64,000 bases of DNA from NCBI RefSeq assembly GCF_001695835.1, contig NZ_MBSO01000072.1, positions 1 to 64,000 of the forward strand, written 5' to 3'. The position numbers and the translations under genes are program-made. Of the stretch, positions 7,905 to 15,276 are shown piece by piece. Every line of letters starts with the position of its first letter. The stretch's first letter is position 1. Origin of the DNA: Ensifer sp. LC11 (lineage in GTDB: Bacteria; Pseudomonadota; Alphaproteobacteria; Rhizobiales; Rhizobiaceae). The notes beneath the pieces are model-generated. The model made no database searches and had not been told where the DNA came from. It saw nothing but the letters and a program-made list of their open reading frames with translations.

Positions 7905-8618
7905 ATGAGCAATGAGCAGAAGGTCGCCGTTATCACCGGTGCATCGCAGGGAATCGGCGCCGCCCTTGTGCGGGCATACCGCGATCGCAACTACCGTGTC
8001 ATCGCCACGTCCCGGTCCATTCAGGAGAGCGCCGATGCCGGTATCCTGGCCGTACCCGGCGATATCGCCAATCCGGAGACGGCAGAGAAGGTCGTTCGCC
8101 AAGGTCTGGAACGCTTCGGCCGCATCGACACGCTGGTCAACAATGCCGGCGTCTTCACCGCCAAGCCGTTCACCCAATTCACCCAGCAAGACTATGACCT
8201 GAACCTGGGCGTGAACGTCGCCGGCTTCTTCCACATCACCCAGCGCGCCGCCGCCGAAATGCTGAAGCAGGGCTCCGGCCACATCGTCAGCATCACGACC
8301 AGCCTCGTCAATCAGCCGATTGCCGGCGTTCCGGCCGCACTGGCATCGCTCACCAAGGGCGGGCTCAATTCCGTAACCCAGGCGCTCGCGATCGAATTTG
8401 CCAAGACCGGTGTTCGCGTCAACGCCGTCTCGCCGGGTATCATCAAGACCCCAATGCACGCGCCCGAAACCCACGCGGCACTCTCGACGCTTCACCCCGT
8501 CGGCCGGATGGGCGAGATCCGCGACATCGTCGATGCCGTCCTCTACCTGGAAGGCGCCAGTTTCGTCACGGGTGAGATCCTGCATGTCGACGGCGGCCAG
8601 AACGCCGGACGTTGGTAG
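7905..8618 (+). CDS. Short-chain dehydrogenase/reductase-like protein lacking the catalytic tyrosine
   Basis: A 237-residue SDR fold protein: nucleotide-binding TGASQGIGAA (residues 11-20), NNAG (79-82), and a C-terminal VTGEILHVDGGQNAGRW. Normal SDR enzymes use Ser, Tyr and Lys; here the YxxxK motif reads ASLTK (147-151), so the lysine is kept and the tyrosine is alanine. Classic NAD(P)-dependent oxidoreduction is therefore doubtful. It may belong to a known-looking subgroup with PAALASLTKGG in this place. AAGGA lies before ATG. A tautomerase gene follows after a hairpin. Confidence 0.88.
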   Translation: MSNEQKVAVITGASQGIGAALVRAYRDRNYRVIATSRSIQESADAGILAVPGDIANPETAEKVVRQGLERFGRIDTLVNNAGVFTAKPFTQFTQQDYDLNLGVNVAGFFHITQRAAAEMLKQGSGHIVSITTSLVNQPIAGVPAALASLTKGGLNSVTQALAIEFAKTGVRVNAVSPGIIKTPMHAPETHAALSTLHPVGRMGEIRDIVDAVLYLEGASFVTGEILHVDGGQNAGRW

Positions 8619-8634
8619 GTCCGACGAGCGCCAA

Positions 8635-8666
8635 GAGGACGGCCAGAGCCACGCCCGGCCGTCCTC
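8635..8666. terminator. Hairpin between the SDR and tautomerase genes
   Basis: Perfect 10-bp arms, GAGGACGGCC (8635-8644) and GGCCGTCCTC (8657-8666), with a 12-base loop, start 16 bases after the SDR stop. No T-run follows; it may attenuate read-through or protect the upstream RNA end. Confidence 0.5.
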
Positions 8667-8730
8667 GCGAAAGCCCAAATCGCAGGCATTGCCGCCAGGC
8701 ACCGTTTGCAATCTTATAAAGGAGACGACC

Positions 8731-8970
8731 ATGCCGATCGTAACAGTTCAGGTGACCCGTGAAGGCACCACAGCCGACCGCAACTCGGTCTCGGCCGCGG
8801 AAAAGGCAGCCATCATCAATGGCGTGAGCCAGGTGCTGCTCGACGTGCTCAACAAGCCGCTGGAATCGACCTACGTCGTTATCGAAGAAGTCGATCTGGA
8901 CAATTGGGGCTGGGGAGGCTTGCCCACGGTGCAGTATCGCACGCAACGCGCAGCCCAGGCAAAGATCTGA
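8731..8970 (+). CDS. 4-oxalocrotonate tautomerase family protein
   Basis: A 79-residue tautomerase. After Met removal Pro1 would be the catalytic base (MPIVTVQVTREG), and the C-terminal half has the family stretch STYVVIEEVDLDNWGWGG. It is about 15 residues longer than classical 62-residue 4-OT, the extra lying between the first strand and the helix. Such proteins ketonise enols or dehalogenate small unsaturated acids; the substrate is unknown. AAGGAG lies eight bases before ATG. Probably partly co-transcribed with the SDR gene. Confidence 0.88.
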   Translation: MPIVTVQVTREGTTADRNSVSAAEKAAIINGVSQVLLDVLNKPLESTYVVIEEVDLDNWGWGGLPTVQYRTQRAAQAKI

Positions 8971-8989
8971 CGCAACCCGCGTCCCGCCG

Positions 8990-9019
8990 CAACCCGTCGC
9001 TCTTACGAACGGCGGGTTG
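8990..9019 (+). terminator. Terminator hairpin after the tautomerase gene
   Basis: CAACCCGTCG (8990-8999) pairs with CGGCGGGTTG (9010-9019) with one wobble, loop of ten bases, followed by TGTGTTT. Position 20 bases after the stop codon fits a terminator. Confidence 0.55.
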
Positions 9020-9061
9020 TGTGTTTCCGCCCTCTGGCCGAGCGTCCCGGTTTCGCGGAAT

Positions 9062-9077
9062 TGTGTCGAAATGTATC
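9062..9077 (+). promoter_or_regulatory. Tandem GTRTC element upstream of the two-component operon
   Basis: TGTGTCGAAATGTATC holds GTGTC at 9063 and GTATC at 9073, ten bp apart, one helical turn. The same spacing occurs upstream of ohr and the first epoxide hydrolase. Less regular related pieces lie at 9091-9098 and 9131-9139. OmpR-type regulators bind direct repeats of about this spacing, so autoregulation is possible. About 100 bp upstream of the candidate promoter. Confidence 0.4.
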
Positions 9078-9178
9078 CAGGCCGGCTTGCAATACATGCC
9101 CACGCAAGTCTGGATGCCGAAAACACACCTGAGACACATATTGCGCGCCAATGGAGTGCGAGCAGAGTTCCGCCGGTT

Positions 9179-9206
9179 TTGACCGCGCAACGCTGCGGCA
9201 TATGAT
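9179..9206 (+). promoter_or_regulatory. Candidate sigma70-type promoter of the two-component operon
   Basis: TTGACC (9179-9184) and TATGAT (9201-9206) are separated by 16 bp. Transcription would begin near 9213, leaving a short leader with GGGGAGG before the ATG at 9240. Confidence 0.55.
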
Positions 9207-9239
9207 GAGGCGCCAAGCTGAGGCCGGGGAGGTCGCTCG

Positions 9240-9980
9240 ATGGAACATATCGACCACGTATTGATCGTCGACGACGACCGCGAAATCCGGGAACTCGTAT
9301 CGAACTATCTCAACAAGAACGGGCTGCGCACCACAGTCGCCGCCGATGGTCGGCAAATGCGCGCCTTTCTCGAGGGCAACACGGTCGACCTCATCGTGCT
9401 TGACGTGATGATGCCGGGCGATGACGGGCTCGTGCTCAGCCGCGAACTGCGCGCTGGCAAGCACAAGGCGATCCCGATCATCATGCTGACGGCCCGCTCG
9501 GACGAAATGGACCGCATCCTCGGCCTCGAAATGGGCGCGGATGACTATCTTGCCAAACCGTTCTCGGCGCGCGAGCTGCTTGCCCGGATCAAGGCGGTGC
9601 TCCGGCGTTCGCGCATGTTGCCGCCAAACCTTCAGATCTCGGAAGCCGGACAACTGCTGCGCTTCGGCACGTGGCGGCTCGATACGACCGCACGCCACCT
9701 GATCGATGCCGATGGCACAGTGATCGCGCTGAGCGGCGCCGAGTATCGCTTGCTCCGCGTCTTCATCGACCACCCCCAGCGGGTACTCAACCGCGACCAA
9801 CTGCTCAATCTCACCCAGGGGCGCGAGGCCGACCTTTTCGACCGATCGATCGATCTGCTCGTCAGCCGTGTCCGCCAGCGGCTTGGCGACGACGCGCGTG
9901 AGCCCACCTACATCAAGACCGTGCGCAGCGAAGGCTATGTCTTTTCGGTGCCGATCGAAATCGTTGAGGCGCGCGAATGA
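9240..9980 (+). CDS. OmpR/PhoB-family response regulator
   Basis: A 246-residue regulator. The receiver domain (1-120) has the acidic pair in VDDDREI, phospho-acceptor Asp55 in LIVLDVMMPG, and lysine in YLAKPFSARELL. The C-terminal winged helix (~145-240) has the OmpR-type LSGAEYRLLRVFIDHP and DRSIDLLVSRVRQRLGD. It shares a four-base ATGA overlap with the histidine kinase gene, so the two form a pair. Neighbouring ohr, epoxide hydrolase and dipZ-msrA genes make a role in oxidative or electrophile stress plausible, but that is inference. Confidence 0.95.
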   Translation: MEHIDHVLIVDDDREIRELVSNYLNKNGLRTTVAADGRQMRAFLEGNTVDLIVLDVMMPGDDGLVLSRELRAGKHKAIPIIMLTARSDEMDRILGLEMGADDYLAKPFSARELLARIKAVLRRSRMLPPNLQISEAGQLLRFGTWRLDTTARHLIDADGTVIALSGAEYRLLRVFIDHPQRVLNRDQLLNLTQGREADLFDRSIDLLVSRVRQRLGDDAREPTYIKTVRSEGYVFSVPIEIVEARE

Positions 9981-11311
9981 CAATGGCCGCCCAGCCGACA
10001 GGTTTTCGACTATGGCCGCGCACGCTTAGGGCGCGGCTCTTTGTTATCCTGCTCGCCGGTCTGACGATCGCGCATGTGATGTCGTTCACCGTCCTGTTTT
10101 TCGAGCGCTACACGGCCGCCCGGTCGGTGATGTTCAATACGCTCGAGAATGATATCGCGACGTCGATCGCGATCCTCGATCGCCTGCCCGCGAGCGAGCG
10201 GGCTGCATTGCTCGACCGACTGGGCCGCGACAACTATAGCTTCATTCTCGGCCCTGGCGTTCCAGGCAACCCTTCGCTCGATCCGGCCGCCGCCGAGATC
10301 GCCTCCAAGATCGAGCGCGCGACCGGTCTCGATCGCCCGGTCAAGGTCGAAACGATCCCGGGTAGCCGCCGACGTCTTCAGGCGCATCTTACCTTGAGCG
10401 ACGGTTCGCCGCTGACCATCGATGTCTATCCGAAAGGTGTCATGCCGCTGGCTGACTGGCTGCCTTTCGTGCTCATAGCTCAGCTCGCCCTCCTTCTTCT
10501 CTGCAGCTGGTTTGCTATGCGACAGGCCGTGCGCCCGCTCGTCAATCTGGCGGAGGCCGCCGACACGCTCGACCCGAACCGGAACACGCCGCGGCTCAAC
10601 GAAACGGGTCCAACGGAGGTTGCCTATGCGGCAACCGCGTTCAACGCCATGCGAGACCGCATCGCCCAATATCTGGAAGAGCGGGTACAAATTCTTGCCG
10701 CCATATCCCATGACCTGCAGACACCGATCACCCGCATGAAACTGCGCGCGGAAATGGCAGAGGATTTCGCAGACCGGGAAAAACTGATCCAGGACCTCGG
10801 TCAGATCGAGAGCCTGGTCAAGGAGGGGGTCGCCTACGCGCGCAGTGCCCATGGCAATGTCGAAAAGACGACCAAGGTCGACCTTTCATCGTTTATCGAA
10901 AGCCTCGTTTACGACTACCAGGACACCGGCAAGCCTGTTACCGCCAGCGATATCGATGGCGGCGCGATCACGACCCGGCCGCAGGCGCTGAGGCGCATTC
11001 TCACCAATCTGGTCGACAACGCCCTCAAATTCGGCGGCTGCGCCGAGATCGTGGCGCGGCGACTTGCCGACGACACGGTGGTCATCGCCGTGCTTGACCG
11101 CGGGCCGGGTATTCCCGACGATCAATTGCAAGCCGTGCTGAAGCCGTTCTTCCGATTGGAGGATTCCCGCAACCGCGACACCGGCGGAACCGGCCTTGGC
11201 CTTGCCATCGCCCAGCAGCTTGCGGCGTCCATCAATGCCACGCTGACCCTCAAGAACCGCGCTGGCGGGGGCCTGGTCGGCGAACTCGTCATTCGGCGCG
11301 AGCAAGCATGA
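9977..11311 (+). CDS. Sensor histidine kinase, partner of the 9240 regulator
   Basis: A 444-residue membrane kinase. Two membrane segments (about residues 18-40 and 160-180) enclose a periplasmic sensor of roughly 115 residues without recognised fold. Then come HAMP (RQAVRPLVNLAEAADTL), the H-box ISHDLQTPITRMKLRAEM with the phosphorylated histidine, N-box LVDNALKFGG, and G-boxes GPGIPDDQ and GTGLGLAIAQQ. Start ATG overlaps the regulator's stop. The order regulator-kinase and the LQTP H-box resemble the EnvZ/RstB-like group. The signal is unknown. Confidence 0.94.
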   Translation: MTMAAQPTGFRLWPRTLRARLFVILLAGLTIAHVMSFTVLFFERYTAARSVMFNTLENDIATSIAILDRLPASERAALLDRLGRDNYSFILGPGVPGNPSLDPAAAEIASKIERATGLDRPVKVETIPGSRRRLQAHLTLSDGSPLTIDVYPKGVMPLADWLPFVLIAQLALLLLCSWFAMRQAVRPLVNLAEAADTLDPNRNTPRLNETGPTEVAYAATAFNAMRDRIAQYLEERVQILAAISHDLQTPITRMKLRAEMAEDFADREKLIQDLGQIESLVKEGVAYARSAHGNVEKTTKVDLSSFIESLVYDYQDTGKPVTASDIDGGAITTRPQALRRILTNLVDNALKFGGCAEIVARRLADDTVVIAVLDRGPGIPDDQLQAVLKPFFRLEDSRNRDTGGTGLGLAIAQQLAASINATLTLKNRAGGGLVGELVIRREQA

Positions 11312-11553
11312 TATTCCATGTGCAACCAGAAATCCGTTTCAGACGAAGGCGATAGAGCATCTTTTTAAGCTGATTGTCGAGCTTTCGGCGACAAGTGACT
11401 GGCTTGCTGCGCGACACCGGCCGGCCCAGGGCATGGCGCGGTCAACAGGACCGGCGCGACGGCCAACCGACGCCCGCGGAAAGAGCGGCAGCCACAAGGG
11501 CCGCCGCTTCGATCTTTCGGCTTTTTCGTCGCGTGCCGGCGACATGCCCCGGA

Positions 11554-11970
11554 TCAGGCAAGGGTGAGCGTGACGTCGATGTTGCCGCGGGTGGCCTTGG
11601 AATACGGGCAGGTCTGATGGGCCGCCTCGACCAACCGCTCCGCTACCTCGCGGTCGATGCCGGGCAGGCTGACATTCAGACGTGCCTGCAGGAAGTATCC
11701 GCCGTCGCGGTTGCGCAGATCCACTTCCGCGTCGACGGCGGTATCCGCTGGAAGCGTAATCTTCTGCTGCCCCGCCGCCAGTCCGATCGCTCCGATGAAA
11801 CACGCCGACCAGCCGGCTGCAAAAAGTTGTTCCGGGTTCGTCCCGGGGCGGTTGCTGCCCGGTGAGGAGAGCTTGACGTCCAGACGCCCGTCATCGCTGC
11901 GGGAAGCCCCTTCACGGCCGCCGATCGTGTGGGTCTTGCCGGTGTACAATAGCTTTTCAGTGTCGGTCAT
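11554..11970 (-). CDS. ohr: Organic hydroperoxide resistance protein (Ohr/OsmC family)
   Basis: A 138-residue thiol peroxidase that reduces organic hydroperoxides. The two family cysteines are present: one in FAAGWSACFIGAI (about residue 56) and one in AAHQTCPYSKATRGN (about residue 120). Length and termini match Ohr rather than the longer OsmC. ATG at 11970 has AAGGAA upstream and gives the normal start MTDTEKLLYTGKTHT. No OhrR gene is adjacent; instead GATAC-type elements lie 80-160 bases upstream, so control may differ from the standard OhrR scheme. Confidence 0.93.
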   Translation of the reverse strand: MTDTEKLLYTGKTHTIGGREGASRSDDGRLDVKLSSPGSNRPGTNPEQLFAAGWSACFIGAIGLAAGQQKITLPADTAVDAEVDLRNRDGGYFLQARLNVSLPGIDREVAERLVEAAHQTCPYSKATRGNIDVTLTLA

Positions 11971-12050
11971 AGTGGTGTTCCTTTCGACAGAGTATCCAAT
12001 CGGGCTCCATGCCCTTGTGCCGCTGTCGGAAGACATATGGCGCTTGCCAC

Positions 12051-12127
12051 GTGTACGGGATGTTTCGCGAGCGCACGGAAATGTAGGGAACTTCGCAAAC
12101 CTGAAGAAACCGATACATTCTGATACG
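12051..12127 (-). promoter_or_regulatory. GATAC-type elements upstream of ohr
   Basis: Read toward ohr, a tandem GTATC-N5-GTATC (plus-strand GATAC at 12112-12116 and 12122-12126, ten bp apart) lies about 60 bp above a proximal GAAACATCCCGTACAC element (12051-12066), which resembles the dipZ proximal element; TACATTTCC at 12075-12083 sits near the place of its distal copy. The remainder of the gap 11971-12352 shows no gene. Confidence 0.4.
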
Positions 12128-12352
12128 AAGGAGCCACTGCCCGCTCATCGGCGGCCCGGGTCGTCACGCGCGGGCTTTGGCCTGGCGGGCGATCGCGACC
12201 GCTCCCTCCGGCCGGTCCCTCGCGAAGAAGCGCAGGATCGGACAGTGCGATCCTGCGCCATGGTGATTGTTTCTGTAGAGATTGCGATCGCTCCGTTACC
12301 GCATCACAGTAACAAAACCATCTAGTGCTTTGAATTTCATTATTTCACTGCG

Positions 12353-13405
12353 TTAGAGGCGATCGGCGTCCAGAATTGCCTCGGCAAAGGCCAGCGGCGC
12401 CTCCTGCGGCAGGTTGTGGCCGATGCCGCCGGTAATCAGCCGGTGCTCGTACTTGCCTGAAAACCGCTTGGCATAGACGGCCGGATCGGGATGCGGAGCG
12501 CCGTTGGCATCGCCCTCCAGCGTGATGGTCGGGACGGTGATCGCCGGAAACTGGGCGAGGCGTTTTTCAAGATCGTCGTATTTCGCTTCGCCCTCGGCAA
12601 GGCTCAGCCGCCAACGGTAGTTGTGGATGGAGACATCGACATGGTCAGGATTTTCGAGTGCCGCGGCGCTGGCATCGAAAGTCGCATCGTCGAAGTTCCA
12701 CTTCGGCGAGGCAAGCTTCCAGATCAGCCTGGCGAACTCCTTGCGGTTCTCATGATAGCCCGCGTATCCGCGCTCGGTCGCAAAATAGAACTGGTACCAC
12801 CAGGAAAGCTCGGCCTGCGGCGGCAGCGGCTTCCTGTTCACCTCGCGGCTGCCGATCAGGTAGCCGCTAACGGAGACCAGGGCCTTGCAGCGCTCCGGCC
12901 ACAGCGCGGCGATGATGTTGGCGGTCCGGGCGCCCCAGTCGCAGCCACCGATCACGGCCTTCTCGATGTGGAGGGCATCCATGAGCGCAATGATGTCGGC
13001 AGCAATGACCGCCTGCTGACCGTTGCGCGGCGTATCGGCGGAAAGGAACCGGGTGGTACCGTAACCGCGCAAATACGGGACGATGACGCGATAGCCGGCA
13101 TTCGCAAGCAACGGCGCCACGTCGACATAGGTGTGGATGTCATAGGGCCAGCCATGCAGCAGGATGACCACCGGTGCATCGGGCTCGCCAAGCTCGGCGT
13201 AGCCGACATTCAACACACCGGCATCGATCTGCCTGATCGAAGCGAAGGTTTTGTTCGTGCCCGGCGTGATCGCCGGCAGACGCGATGTGTGAGCGCGCCC
13301 GGACTGGGCCCGTGCTGCACCGGTAGCACCGAACTGCGCAGCGGCAAGCGACAAGGCGAGCGCGCCGATGAATTGACGCCGCGGGTGGTTGATTTCGTCC
13401 GACAT
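12353..13405 (-). CDS. Tat-exported epoxide hydrolase-like alpha/beta hydrolase
   Basis: A 350-residue hydrolase with a twin-arginine signal (HPRRQFIGALALSLAAA, residues ~8-45), so it is exported folded. The catalytic part has oxyanion motif LLHGWPYDIHTY and nucleophile elbow GGCDWGARTA, with an aspartate nucleophile as in epoxide hydrolases and haloalkane dehalogenases; the C-terminal catalytic histidine is in GGIGHNLPQEAP. Start ATG at 13405 has GGAGAC upstream; longer in-frame extensions cross the operator region. GlxA-type regulator gene lies upstream in the same direction. Confidence 0.9.
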   Translation of the reverse strand: MSDEINHPRRQFIGALALSLAAAQFGATGAARAQSGRAHTSRLPAITPGTNKTFASIRQIDAGVLNVGYAELGEPDAPVVILLHGWPYDIHTYVDVAPLLANAGYRVIVPYLRGYGTTRFLSADTPRNGQQAVIAADIIALMDALHIEKAVIGGCDWGARTANIIAALWPERCKALVSVSGYLIGSREVNRKPLPPQAELSWWYQFYFATERGYAGYHENRKEFARLIWKLASPKWNFDDATFDASAAALENPDHVDVSIHNYRWRLSLAEGEAKYDDLEKRLAQFPAITVPTITLEGDANGAPHPDPAVYAKRFSGKYEHRLITGGIGHNLPQEAPLAFAEAILDADRL

Positions 13406-13452
13406 TGGCTGTCTCCGGTGAATTGAACTGCCTTCACCAATGGAGTGCCGAT

Positions 13453-13527
13453 GTATCCCGGTGGTGTGCCGAGCAGATTGATTTGAAAGCGCGTGTAGGC
13501 AATCGGGCGCGCGATACACACCGATAC
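13453..13527 (-). promoter_or_regulatory. GATAC-type elements upstream of the first epoxide hydrolase
   Basis: Plus-strand GATAC at 13513-13517 and 13523-13527 form a tandem ten bp apart. A proximal element, read toward the gene as CACACCACCGGGATACATC, has its GATAC complement at 13453-13457, 60 bp below the tandem. The ohr promoter has almost the same arrangement. Confidence 0.4.
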
Positions 13528-13562
13528 AATCGCCGGCACGCCCGATTTTCCTCTCCTTCAAG

Positions 13563-14504
13563 TCAGGCGACGCCTTCTCGCGCGTTGCGGCGGATCGTCT
13601 GCGGCGGCTGCCCGAGCGTGCGCAGAAAGGCCCGGCGCATGCGATCGCTGTCGGCAAAGCCGGTTTCCTCGGCGATCACATCCATCGAGTGACGCCCCTG
13701 CTCCATCATCAAACGCGCCGCCTCCACCCGCAGGTGCTCCACTGCCTTTGCCGGCGACTGGCCCGTTTCCGAACGGAAAGCCCGGCTGAACTGCCGCGCA
13801 CTCAACCCGGCAGCATCCGCCAGTTCCTCGACCGACAACAGATTGCGCAGGTTTGCCTTGGCATAGTTGACGGATTTCTGGATGCGGTCCGACTTCGGCT
13901 CCAGTTCGAGCAAGGCGGAGAACTGCGACTGCCCACCGGCGCGCCGGTGATAGACGACAAGCTTGCGTGCGACCGATCGGGCAACCTCCTCGCCGTGATC
14001 CTTCTCGATCATGGCGAGCGCCAGGTCGATGCTCGCCGTCATGCCGGCAGACGTCCAGACGCTGCCATCGACGATGAAGATGCGATCCTCTTCGACCTTC
14101 ACATCCGGGAAACGCTCCTGGAGCTGGCGCGCAAACACCCAATGGGTCGTGGCGCGGCGCCCGTCGAGAAGTCCGGACTCCGCCAGGACGAAAGCGCCGG
14201 TGCAGGGTGCGGCCACGCGCCGCGAGACCTCCAATGCATGCCGCGCGAACGCGACGAGCCCCGGCGTTACCGGCTCGATTTCCGTCCCGGCCCCAAACAT
14301 GACGGTGTCGTAGATCGTATCGTCGAAGGCCTTCGTCAGCACGCCGAAGCCGGCCGACGACTTTATCTCGCCGCCGGTTTCCGACAACAATGCTATCTCG
14401 TAAGCCTGTTCGCCAAGGGTCAGATTGGCGACCTCAAAGGCGGTGACCGCCGCGAAACCCATGAGCTGGAACCTTGGAAAGACGACATAGCCGATCCTGT
14501 GCAT
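13563..14504 (-). CDS. GlxA-family AraC-type transcriptional regulator
   Basis: A 313-residue regulator. Residues 1-170 form a DJ-1/PfpI-like class I amidotransferase domain (AAPCTGAFVLAESGLLDGRR around the nucleophile-elbow cysteine), and the C-terminus is a double helix-turn-helix of AraC type (LADAAGLSARQFSRAFRSET, then IAEETGFADSDRMRRAFLR). Such proteins usually activate nearby operons in response to small molecules. AraC monomers contact two sites about one helical turn apart, so it is one candidate for the GATAC-type elements in this region. It lies in a run of five same-strand genes. Confidence 0.92.
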   Translation of the reverse strand: MHRIGYVVFPRFQLMGFAAVTAFEVANLTLGEQAYEIALLSETGGEIKSSAGFGVLTKAFDDTIYDTVMFGAGTEIEPVTPGLVAFARHALEVSRRVAAPCTGAFVLAESGLLDGRRATTHWVFARQLQERFPDVKVEEDRIFIVDGSVWTSAGMTASIDLALAMIEKDHGEEVARSVARKLVVYHRRAGGQSQFSALLELEPKSDRIQKSVNYAKANLRNLLSVEELADAAGLSARQFSRAFRSETGQSPAKAVEHLRVEAARLMMEQGRHSMDVIAEETGFADSDRMRRAFLRTLGQPPQTIRRNAREGVA

Positions 14505-14582
14505 CTCACGTCGCTCCTGTCTGGAATGGTCGCTTATAGCAGATTTGCGCCATGGACGAAACGCGGCGGTCTTGAGCGCATC

Positions 14583-15221
14583 TCATTCAGGCAGCGGTTT
14601 TCCCGCATGTTCGGCGACCATGTGTGCCGCATACCAATCCGGCCAGTTGTGGTCGTGCTGGCCGCCGTTGCGCTTTTCGTGCTCGCCATGCGCGGCGGCT
14701 GCGCGCCGCAACGCGGCCGCAAGATCGCCCACGGAAGCAAACTCCGTGACGTCCGCATCGACGCGGCCGGGCAAGCGCTCGCTTACCTCCTGCAGCAGCC
14801 AGCCGTTGCCGTCGGGATCGCTGAAGGTAGCGTAGGAGCGATAGCTGCGGCCCGCAGGATCGCGGCCGGCAATCGGCGGCTGCCCCGGTCCTTGGCGATG
14901 GAAGACCGCACTCACCTCCGCGCCAGCCTCAATGAGCTGAGCACGCGCAGCCTCGATATCCGAGACCACCAGATAAAGCCCGCTCGCCGATCCGGGAGCC
15001 GCCGAGGTCAACCCGGTGCCGAAATGGATCGAGGCCGGCGAACCAGGCGGCGTGTACTGGACAACGCGGAACGTATCTCCGACCGGAAAGTCCGCATCGA
15101 GCCGCCAGCCGAGGCGGCCGTAGAAGGCCTTGGCGCGATCGACATCCGAAACGGGTATGAGCGCGACCTCAAACTTCAAATCGACTGTTGGCGCTTTCTT
15201 GTCGTTACCTGGACCTGTCAT
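14583..15221 (-). CDS. Glyoxalase/bleomycin-resistance fold protein with C-terminal extension
   Basis: A 212-residue protein. Residues 10-140 form a vicinal-oxygen-chelate domain: FEVALIPVSDVDRAKAFYG at the start and SYATFSDPDGNGWLLQEV at the end, the usual lyase/dioxygenase-like pattern. The last 60 residues form a separate alpha-helical, histidine-rich tail ending HDHNWPDWYAAHMVAEHA, a stretch also met alone in small rhizobial proteins. Metal ligands cannot be assigned firmly. AAGGAG precedes ATG. Probably part of the 17505-to-12353 gene run. Confidence 0.85.
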   Translation of the reverse strand: MTGPGNDKKAPTVDLKFEVALIPVSDVDRAKAFYGRLGWRLDADFPVGDTFRVVQYTPPGSPASIHFGTGLTSAAPGSASGLYLVVSDIEAARAQLIEAGAEVSAVFHRQGPGQPPIAGRDPAGRSYRSYATFSDPDGNGWLLQEVSERLPGRVDADVTEFASVGDLAAALRRAAAAHGEHEKRNGGQHDHNWPDWYAAHMVAEHAGKPLPE

Positions 15222-15252
15222 GGTGGTTCTCCTTTGTGGTTCGGTTCGGGTT

Positions 15253-15270
15253 GGGCGCGGGCTCGCGCCC
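15253..15270. other. Stem-loop between the second epoxide hydrolase and the glyoxalase-fold gene
   Basis: GGGCGCG (15253-15259) and CGCGCCC (15264-15270) form a 7-bp stem with a four-base loop, just after the hydrolase stop codon. Likely an RNA processing or weak termination element within the gene run. Confidence 0.4.
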
Positions 15271-15276
15271 GCCCCT

